Source: an uncultured Lachnospiraceae bacterium | Lineage (GTDB): Bacteria > Bacillota > Clostridia > Lachnospirales > Lachnospiraceae | Direction: 5' to 3' | Length of the DNA: 57,762 bases | Assembly (NCBI GenBank): GCA_902766735.1 | Contig: CACXEU010000031.1 | Location: 1 to 57,762 of the forward strand | Shown here: piece after piece, positions 52,070-57,762 of the stretch | How the letters are laid out: each line of letters starts with the position of its first letter | How positions within the stretch are numbered: position 1 is the first letter of the stretch | Position numbers and translations under genes: made by a program | Notes under the pieces: generated by a model | Seen by the model: the letters and a program-made list of their open reading frames with translations, nothing else | What the model was told of the DNA's origin: nothing | Database searches by the model: none

Positions 52070-55000
52070 CTATATTTCTTCCAACAACGTGGACAGATCA
52101 TCCACCAGTTTTTCTGCTCGTTCCAATACACTCTGATTGGAATTCCCCGGTTCATACTGGAAGTACGGTTCATCCTGAGGGAAAAACCGAAGCCTTCCCT
52201 TATATTCCCGCACAAGAATCGGGATTCGTTCCACATCAAATTTCGCATCCTGCCACATGGAAACCTTAATCCGGTTCTTATTTCCGGAAATTTCCGTTAC
52301 ATAGACCTGATGCGCCTTATTCTTCAATAATACAATCTTCAACAGATTTTCCACCTGATTTGGAATATCCCCAAAACGGTCAATCAGTTCATCCTGCATA
52401 TCCACATATTCCTCATAGGTTTCAATTCCGGCAATACGTTTATAAATATCCATTTTCACCGTTTCATTCTTAATATACGCCGGTGGTACAAAGGCATCCA
52501 CAGTTAAATCCACCTTGGTCTCGAAATCTTCCTTCGGCTTCTGTCCCTTCAGGACACCAATGGCTTCATTTAACATCTTACAATACAGGTCATATCCCAC
52601 ATCAGCCATATGTCCACTCTGCGCAGCTCCCAACAGGTTTCCCGTGCCTCGGATTTCCAAATCCCTCATGGCAATTTTAACACCGGAACCTAATTCTGTA
52701 AAATCACGAATGGCTCCCAGACGCTTTTCTGCCACCTCCGTCAGCATCTTATTTCTGCTGTACATCAGGAATGCATAAGCAGTACGGTTGGAACGTCCTA
52801 CACGCCCCCTAAGCTGATAAAGCTGGGATAATCCCATTTTCTCAGCGTCATGAATAATGATCGTGTTGGCGTTCGGGATGTCCAGACCGGTTTCAATGAT
52901 GGTGGTGGAAACCAACACATCAATGTCTCCATTCACGAAATCGTACATCACATCTTCCAACTGTCGTTCACTCATCTGTCCATGAGCAAACGCCACATTG
53001 GCTTCCGGCACAATTGCCTGTACCTTTGCCGCCATTTCTGCAATATCCTGAACACGATTGTACACATAATAAACCTGTCCGCCTCGGGCAAGTTCACGGT
53101 TAATGGCATCTCTCGTGATTTCTTCATTGTATTCCATAACAAAGGTCTGAATCGGCATACGCTCCTGGGGTGCCTCTTCCATGACACACATATCACGAAT
53201 TCCAATCAGACTCATATGAAGGGTTCTCGGAATCGGTGTCGCCGTCAATGTTATGACGTCCACATCGTTCTTTAACTCCTTGATTTTCTCTTTATGTTTT
53301 ACGCCGAAGCGTTGTTCTTCATCAATAATCAACAATCCCAGGTCCTTGAACTTTACATCCTGACTCAGCAATCTGTGGGTTCCGATGACCACATCCACAT
53401 ACCCCTTCTTCAGGTCCTTAATAGTCTGGGTAATATTACCCTTGGTTCGAAAACGGGAAAGCATTTCCACTCGTACCGGGAAGTCCTTAAATCGCTGCTT
53501 AAAGGTCTTATAGTGCTGCTGCGCCAATACCGTCGTCGGAACCAGATATGCCACCTGCTTATTGTCCTGCACCGCCTTAAATGCTGCACGGATTGCCACC
53601 TCTGTTTTTCCAAAGCCCACATCTCCGCAAATCAGACGGTCCATAATCTTCGTGCTTTCCATGTCCTTCTTCACGTCCGCAATGGCACTCAGCTGGTCAT
53701 CCGTTTCCTCGTAAGGAAACATTTCCTCAAACTCTTTCTGCCATTCCGTATCAGCACTAAACGGATAGCCATCGCTATTTTCACGAATGGCATATAATTC
53801 CACCAATTCCTTCGCAATGTCCTCCACTGCTTTCTTAACCCGGCTCTTGGTCTTCTTCCATTCCTGTCCTCCCAGCTTGTTAAGCTTCGGTGGTTTCGCC
53901 TCACTGTTGGCATACTTCTGAATTACATCCAGCTGGGTCGCCAATACATAGAGATGACTGCCCCCGGCATATTCAATTTTCATGTAATCCTTCATTACAT
54001 GGTCTACTTCTATCTTTTCAATTCCCTGATAAACACCCAGTCCGTGATTTTCGTGGACCACATAATCCCCGACCTTTAAATCCTCAAACCCGGTAATGAC
54101 CTCTCCGGAGTAATTATGTTTTCTTCGTTTTTTCTTTTTCTTCTGTCCGAAAATATCACTGTCGGAAATCGCCACAAAACGGATTTCCGGATACATAAAG
54201 CCTTTCCTTAGTGCCCCCTTTACAATCATCACTTCTCCAGGATTTACTTCTCTCTCCTTACTTTCTTCAAAGAAGGCACTGATTTCAAAATCCCGCAAAT
54301 CCTCCGCCAGACGCTTTCCTCTAGTGGTGGAAGATGTTACCAAAAGCACTGCATATTTCTGACTCTTATATTTCTTCAAATCTGAAACCAAAATTTCAAA
54401 CTTGCTGTTATATGGACTGACATTTCTGGATTCTACTTCCACATAGTCATCCACTGTAAAATAATCGATTTTCTGCGCAATGGCGGTAAACATTACCCGC
54501 TTTCGCCCATTCATTGCCGTCAGAATCTTTTCTTTCGGCCACATGACCTCCGTCTGCCCCGGAAGCACATATCCCTTTTCCAATCGGTGTGACATGCTCT
54601 CCGCAAATTCAACAGACACACTGTTTAACTGCTCCAATACACGCTTTGGCTCGTCAATAAAGAATACTGCGTCCTCCAGATAATCCAAGAGGCTTACCGT
54701 ATTCTCACAGAAATAGTTTACATAACTATCCAATGAGACCGACGCCGGGTTAATGTCCATAGCAGTCAAAAACTCCTGAACCGTCACTTCCAGGCGATGT
54801 GCTTCTTCTGTTTTCATATTCTTCCGAAGCACTGCGACCTGTTTTTTTAATTCCGCCCGAATTTTTGAAAGTCCATCCTGGATTTGATTTTTTGTCAGGG
54901 CATACTCTCCTGCCGGATAAATCCGCACCTGTTCCAGATTTTCAATGGAGCGCTGTGTCTCCACTTCAAAGCTACGAATCAGATCCACCTCATCATCCCA

Positions 55001-55576
55001 GAAGTCAATTCGATACGGCACTTCATCCGTCAAAGTATAAATGTCAATGATGCTTCCTCGGACAGCAAACTGTCCCGGACCGTCAACCTGTTCCACCGCA
55101 TCATACCCCATCTTCACTAACTTCGTCTTCAGCGCATCCATCTGAATCACGCTTCCTTCCGAAATTTCCACGAAATTGTCCCGTACTTCTTCAAAAGGAA
55201 GAATCTTATCCATAAAAGCATCTGCAGTAAGGATTACCGTAAACTCCTCCTGCTGCATCAGCATCTGCAAAAACTCCAGACGCTGCTGTGTAATCAATTT
55301 TCCGTGTACATCCGCACTAAAAAAGATGAAATCCTTTGCCGGATAAACGACGACATTGTCACTAAATCCTCTTAAGTCTTCATACAATTCCGCCGCTTTT
55401 ACGGCACTAAAAGTAACGATGACTTTTTGTTTACAGCCATCGCTCAATCCACTGATAAAATGTGCCAGCCCTGAATCACTGCACCCTGTCACCTGACAGG
55501 ACTTTCCTTTTCGGACCGACTCCTTCACCTGTACAAATTCATTTAAATTCAAAAGAGGATATTCAAAGTAATTCAT
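52070..55576 (-). CDS. mfd: Transcription-repair coupling factor Mfd
   Basis: This protein displaces RNA polymerase stalled at DNA damage and recruits UvrA. At 1168 residues it is full length. Domains in order: a UvrB-like N-terminal part (1-340), the RNA-polymerase-interacting CarD-like domain (about 490-560, GDYVVHENHGLGVYQGIE), a RecG-like helicase with ICGDVGFGKTEVA (Walker A), IDEEQRFGVKHKE (DEEQ) and the Q/R-rich motif VI QLRGRVGRSN, then the TRCF C-terminal domain (about 1020-1130). It lies 23 bases after pth, as in other Firmicutes. Confidence 0.97.
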   Translation of the reverse strand: MNYFEYPLLNLNEFVQVKESVRKGKSCQVTGCSDSGLAHFISGLSDGCKQKVIVTFSAVKAAELYEDLRGFSDNVVVYPAKDFIFFSADVHGKLITQQRLEFLQMLMQQEEFTVILTADAFMDKILPFEEVRDNFVEISEGSVIQMDALKTKLVKMGYDAVEQVDGPGQFAVRGSIIDIYTLTDEVPYRIDFWDDEVDLIRSFEVETQRSIENLEQVRIYPAGEYALTKNQIQDGLSKIRAELKKQVAVLRKNMKTEEAHRLEVTVQEFLTAMDINPASVSLDSYVNYFCENTVSLLDYLEDAVFFIDEPKRVLEQLNSVSVEFAESMSHRLEKGYVLPGQTEVMWPKEKILTAMNGRKRVMFTAIAQKIDYFTVDDYVEVESRNVSPYNSKFEILVSDLKKYKSQKYAVLLVTSSTTRGKRLAEDLRDFEISAFFEESKEREVNPGEVMIVKGALRKGFMYPEIRFVAISDSDIFGQKKKKKRRKHNYSGEVITGFEDLKVGDYVVHENHGLGVYQGIEKIEVDHVMKDYMKIEYAGGSHLYVLATQLDVIQKYANSEAKPPKLNKLGGQEWKKTKSRVKKAVEDIAKELVELYAIRENSDGYPFSADTEWQKEFEEMFPYEETDDQLSAIADVKKDMESTKIMDRLICGDVGFGKTEVAIRAAFKAVQDNKQVAYLVPTTVLAQQHYKTFKQRFKDFPVRVEMLSRFRTKGNITQTIKDLKKGYVDVVIGTHRLLSQDVKFKDLGLLIIDEEQRFGVKHKEKIKELKNDVDVITLTATPIPRTLHMSLIGIRDMCVMEEAPQERMPIQTFVMEYNEEITRDAINRELARGGQVYYVYNRVQDIAEMAAKVQAIVPEANVAFAHGQMSERQLEDVMYDFVNGDIDVLVSTTIIETGLDIPNANTIIIHDAEKMGLSQLYQLRGRVGRSNRTAYAFLMYSRNKMLTEVAEKRLGAIRDFTELGSGVKIAMRDLEIRGTGNLLGAAQSGHMADVGYDLYCKMLNEAIGVLKGQKPKEDFETKVDLTVDAFVPPAYIKNETVKMDIYKRIAGIETYEEYVDMQDELIDRFGDIPNQVENLLKIVLLKNKAHQVYVTEISGNKNRIKVSMWQDAKFDVERIPILVREYKGRLRFFPQDEPYFQYEPGNSNQSVLERAEKLVDDLSTLLEEI

Positions 55577-55599
55577 TTCCTTTCCCCTTCATTTCATTC

Positions 55600-56154
55600 C
55601 TAATTATACTTATTCATGGCAGTATCAATACTGTCCGTCACCATCACCTTAACAGCCCCTGCCGCATCAATAATGGCATCGTCCACCAAGGCTCTCTCCT
55701 CCTTGCCAAACTTTCCTAAAACATGCTTGATGAGATTTCCGTTATTAGCACCCACGCCCACCTTCACACGCTTGAAATTCTGTGTTCCCGCATGGGCAAT
55801 AATGCTCTTTAATCCATTATGTCCACCGGCACTGCCCTTGGCACGGATTCTGATTTTACCTGTAGGTAAATCAATATCATCTGAAATCACAATCAGGTCC
55901 TTCTCCGGATCCAGCTTATAAAAATCAAGCACTGCCCGAACCGACTCTCCACTTAAATTCATATATGTCTGTGGCTTCACCAGCAGAACTTTTTCTGTTC
56001 CAATGGAACTTAGCCCGCAAAGTGCCTTGTGGCGTTTGGTAGTCACTGAAATGCCCATCTGCTGTGCCAATTCATCAATTACATCAAAACCTACATTATG
56101 TCTTGTTTTCTCATATTTTTTATCGGGATTCCCCAATCCTATAATCGCATACAT
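55600..56154 (-). CDS. pth: Peptidyl-tRNA hydrolase
   Basis: This enzyme frees tRNA from peptidyl-tRNAs dropped by the ribosome. The 184-residue protein has GLGNPDKKYEKTRHNVGFDVID with the catalytic His, LVKPQTYMNLSGESV, DDIDLPTGKIRIR and GSAGGHNGLKSI. Full length. It has its own promoter, whose -35 lies inside the preceding terminator. Confidence 0.97.
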   Translation of the reverse strand: MYAIIGLGNPDKKYEKTRHNVGFDVIDELAQQMGISVTTKRHKALCGLSSIGTEKVLLVKPQTYMNLSGESVRAVLDFYKLDPEKDLIVISDDIDLPTGKIRIRAKGSAGGHNGLKSIIAHAGTQNFKRVKVGVGANNGNLIKHVLGKFGKEERALVDDAIIDAAGAVKVMVTDSIDTAMNKYN

Positions 56155-56190
56155 TGTTTCACCACTCCGTTCTTGTTCTACAATGGCTCA

Positions 56191-56219
56191 ATTTTAACAT
56201 TTATAAAAAAAACACGCAA
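56191..56219 (-). promoter_or_regulatory. Promoter of pth-mfd, overlapping a terminator
   Basis: On the minus strand TTGCGT (56214-56219), 17-bp spacer, TAAAAT (56191-56196). The -35 lies in the right arm of the terminator for the gene at 56264. Confidence 0.6.
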
Positions 56220-56245
56220 CAGGTTTCCCTGTAATTGCGTGTTTC
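56205..56245 (-). terminator. Terminator after the HlyD-fusion pseudogene
   Basis: AAACACGCAA (56235-56244 on the minus strand) pairs with TTGCGTGTTT (56210-56219), with an inner CAGG/CCTG stem, followed by a run of T. Confidence 0.88.
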
Positions 56246-56263
56246 ATTTCCGGTATACTGTCC

Positions 56264-56923
56264 CTACTTTTCCTTTACACTCTTCCTGAGTGCCTCGATA
56301 ATTGGCTCTAATACAAATTCAATAATTCTTCTTTTACCAATATTAACCTCAACATTGCAGGTCATTCCATCCATAAGGATAATTTTTTGTTTGTCATAAC
56401 TCCCCAGTTCAACCTCGGCAGGAAAGTAATAGCCCTCTTGTTCATCATATTCAGCAACCCTACCCATTTTTGAAATGGTTCCATTTACCATACCATATTT
56501 TCCATAGGGATAAGCATCTATCTTCACTTGAACTTTACTTCCTTCTTTTACTTCCAATTTCCCATTTCCCCAGATGACTCTTTCGAATTGTTCACCTTCA
56601 ATTCCCTTTTTCTTTAATGCATCTAAAAATTTTGGTTTATTAACTAGATTTCCCAGGTCCGTACTGCTTATGTACTGATACTTATCCCCTTTACAGATAG
56701 CATCTACCAACTGCCACATGGGGATATTTGCCTCTCCCATATATCCTTCCCCACAGTAAGGAAGTAGTTCCCCATTTACTTTTCCAAAGCTCTCTTTATC
56801 AAGAACCTTTTCTAAATCCTGTACAAACTTAGCAAGACTTTCTTCTGATATTTTTCCATTCTTCGGTTCTAATCCCTAGTAATTTTTCACAAAGTTAACC
56901 GCTCTATCTACTACTGTACTCAC
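56264..56923 (-). pseudogene. Nonsense-mutated chimera: unknown N-terminal domain joined to HlyD C-terminus
   Basis: Reading starts at GTG 56923, which has GGAGG six bases upstream, runs 15 codons and meets TAG (56878-56876). It then continues open for 203 codons to 56264. The first 115 or so codons encode an unrecognised domain (SLAKFVQDLEKVL, then PMWQLVDAICKGDKYQYISS). The last 100 codons are the C-terminal beta-rich end of an HlyD-type membrane fusion protein (VQVKIDAYPYGKYGMVNG, GMTCNVEVNIGKRRIIEF). The N-terminus is paralogous to the gene at 56941, where the TAG position is GAG. A shorter product from ATG 56740 is possible but has no convincing SD. Probable deletion fusion plus nonsense mutation. 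Confidence 0.8.
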
Positions 56924-56940
56924 TTTTATCCTCCGTTTGG

Positions 56941-57561
56941 TTAATTTTCACACTGTTTATCAATTACTATTACTAGATTATGCATTTGAGAGCGGTTTAC
57001 AAAAAATGTTTCCAAGGCTGCTTTCATCATACTAATTACCTCCGCTTTCATATTGCTAAATTCTTTATCAACTTTAAAATAATCATATTTAACTATAAAA
57101 ATGAATTTTTCCTGTCCTTCCTCATACCCTATCTCATTCACTCCATCTCGATAAATCAGGTTTGATACATCCGGTCCCTCCATTCCATATGCTTTCAAAT
57201 TTCCAATACAATCATTATCTACAAAATAAATTTCCTTTTCCTTATTGCACACCCAGCGTCCCACATCATACACGATTCCCCCACCATACCCGAAGTTGTG
57301 ATACTTTCTCCTGATATTTAATGACTTAATAAACTCTTCATCTTCCTCGGTTGTTTTTTCATAAACCAAGTCATATTTGTTATGAACCTCTTTTAGGTTT
57401 TCCTTACTCAAGATTCTAAAGTTCTCTCCCTCCAGAAATTTTTCCAGTTCTGCAATAAATTTTGAAAAACTTTTTTTCTTGTATAGGAGCTCTCCTTTAT
57501 CAGAAAACTCCAATCCCTCATAATTATCAATAAATTCTTCTACTTCTTTTACTGTGATCAT
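56941..57561 (-). CDS. Unknown accessory protein, paralogue of the neighbouring pseudogene N-terminus
   Basis: A 206-residue acidic, soluble protein I do not recognise. The start MITVKEVEEFIDNYEGLEFS and the FSKFIAELEKFLEGENF segment align with the start of the pseudogene at 56264-56923. The middle contains NFGYGGGIVYDVGRWVCNKEKEIYFVD and the end is LVIVIDKQCEN. No signal peptide, membrane segment or known catalytic motif is visible. ATG with AGGAG nine bases upstream. Such small paralogous gene arrays often belong to effector/immunity or secreted-peptide islands, but nothing here proves that. Confidence 0.65.
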   Translation of the reverse strand: MITVKEVEEFIDNYEGLEFSDKGELLYKKKSFSKFIAELEKFLEGENFRILSKENLKEVHNKYDLVYEKTTEEDEEFIKSLNIRRKYHNFGYGGGIVYDVGRWVCNKEKEIYFVDNDCIGNLKAYGMEGPDVSNLIYRDGVNEIGYEEGQEKFIFIVKYDYFKVDKEFSNMKAEVISMMKAALETFFVNRSQMHNLVIVIDKQCEN

Positions 57562-57672
57562 ATTTTTTATCTCCTAACTCCCTTTCTAAGGGGTATTTTT
57601 GCTTTATAAAATCGTTATTATAATATCATTTTTGTTTATTTTTGTATACAAATCCACTCTACCTATGTAATA

Positions 57673-57714
57673 TATAAAAAAACTCACAAAGCATAACATA
57701 CTCTGTGAGTTTTG
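57673..57714 (-). terminator. Terminator of a gene to the right of the window
   Basis: AAAACTCACA pairs with TGTGAGTTTT around a 15-base loop, followed by further T on the minus strand. The rest (57715-57762) holds nothing I can identify. Confidence 0.75.
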
Positions 57715-57762
57715 ATATAGAACATCTCCGCATGCCACCTCTGACATAATTCTCTTTGACAG

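Noticed and set aside
52850..53797. Open frames on the plus strand opposite mfd
   Set aside because: Antisense shadows of the helicase domain without SD or recognisable domains.
1..57762. Insertion sequences, prophage genes, integrases or att-like repeats
   Set aside because: No transposase, integrase or phage structural motifs were seen, and no direct repeats could be identified by eye at the edges of the 37-kb insertion.

Overview
The window is a chromosomal segment from a low-GC, spore-forming Firmicute, most likely a Lachnospiraceae-type clostridium. The sporulation genes spoIIE, yabP, yabQ and spoVT, the class B sortase with an SPKTG substrate, and the strong AGGAGG ribosome sites all fit this. 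Genus is inferred from gene content only. Nearly everything from 3.9 kb to the right end is on the minus strand, so operons read right to left.

Left end (1-3.9 kb): a tRNA-Tyr cut by the window edge (minus), then a plus-strand cell-surface group: class B sortase, an LCP-family ligase, a tiny SPKTG-anchored surface protein and a second LCP protein. Next come a cytoplasmic GH13 maltodextrin hydrolase (3.9-6.0 kb) and the block ftsH-hpt-tilS-spoIIE-divIC-yabQ-yabP-rqcP-hup-spoVT (6.1-14.35 kb). The right end carries a SurA-N-like lipoprotein, mfd and pth (51.4-56.2 kb). In Bacillus subtilis pth, mfd, spoVT, the yab genes, divIC, spoIIE, tilS, hprT and ftsH form one contiguous region. Here that region is split between mfd and spoVT by about 37 kb.

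The inserted 37 kb holds argF, a PF06541 membrane protein, an Lrp regulator and a large Wzx/Wzy-type polysaccharide locus (17.3-50.6 kb). In transcription order the locus has: a priming sugar-phosphate transferase, a DUF1972 rhamnosyltransferase-like enzyme, a GT32, a nucleotidyltransferase/P-loop kinase fusion with an APH-like kinase, several GT4 and GT2 enzymes, Wzy and Wzx. It continues with a tight four-gene set (TIM-barrel C-C lyase, two-subunit fumarase-type hydratase, VioA-like sugar aminotransferase), a secreted protein of six Ig repeats, an ATP-grasp ligase, VanZ, rfbA/rfbD, a GT, an MBOAT/DHHW O-acetylation pair, rfbB/rfbC, an Ig-like membrane protein and two Wzz/BY-kinase chain-length regulators. 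Together these predict a long, rhamnose-containing, O-acetylated repeat unit, probably with an amino-dideoxy sugar carrying an unusual N-acyl group. The LCP proteins at the left end could attach such a glycan to peptidoglycan.

The far right (56.3-57.8 kb) is decaying accessory DNA: a nonsense-mutated gene fused to the tail of an HlyD-type secretion protein, and an intact paralogue of its N-terminus.

Most striking signals: the organic-acid/amino-sugar module (29.3-36.5 kb); a BY-kinase pair with 23 tyrosines in one tail and an altered Walker A' motif in that same protein; a sigma-G promoter built into an SD-sequestering hairpin before spoVT; a Spo0A-type promoter at spoIIE; and a 50-bp dyad upstream of the polysaccharide locus.
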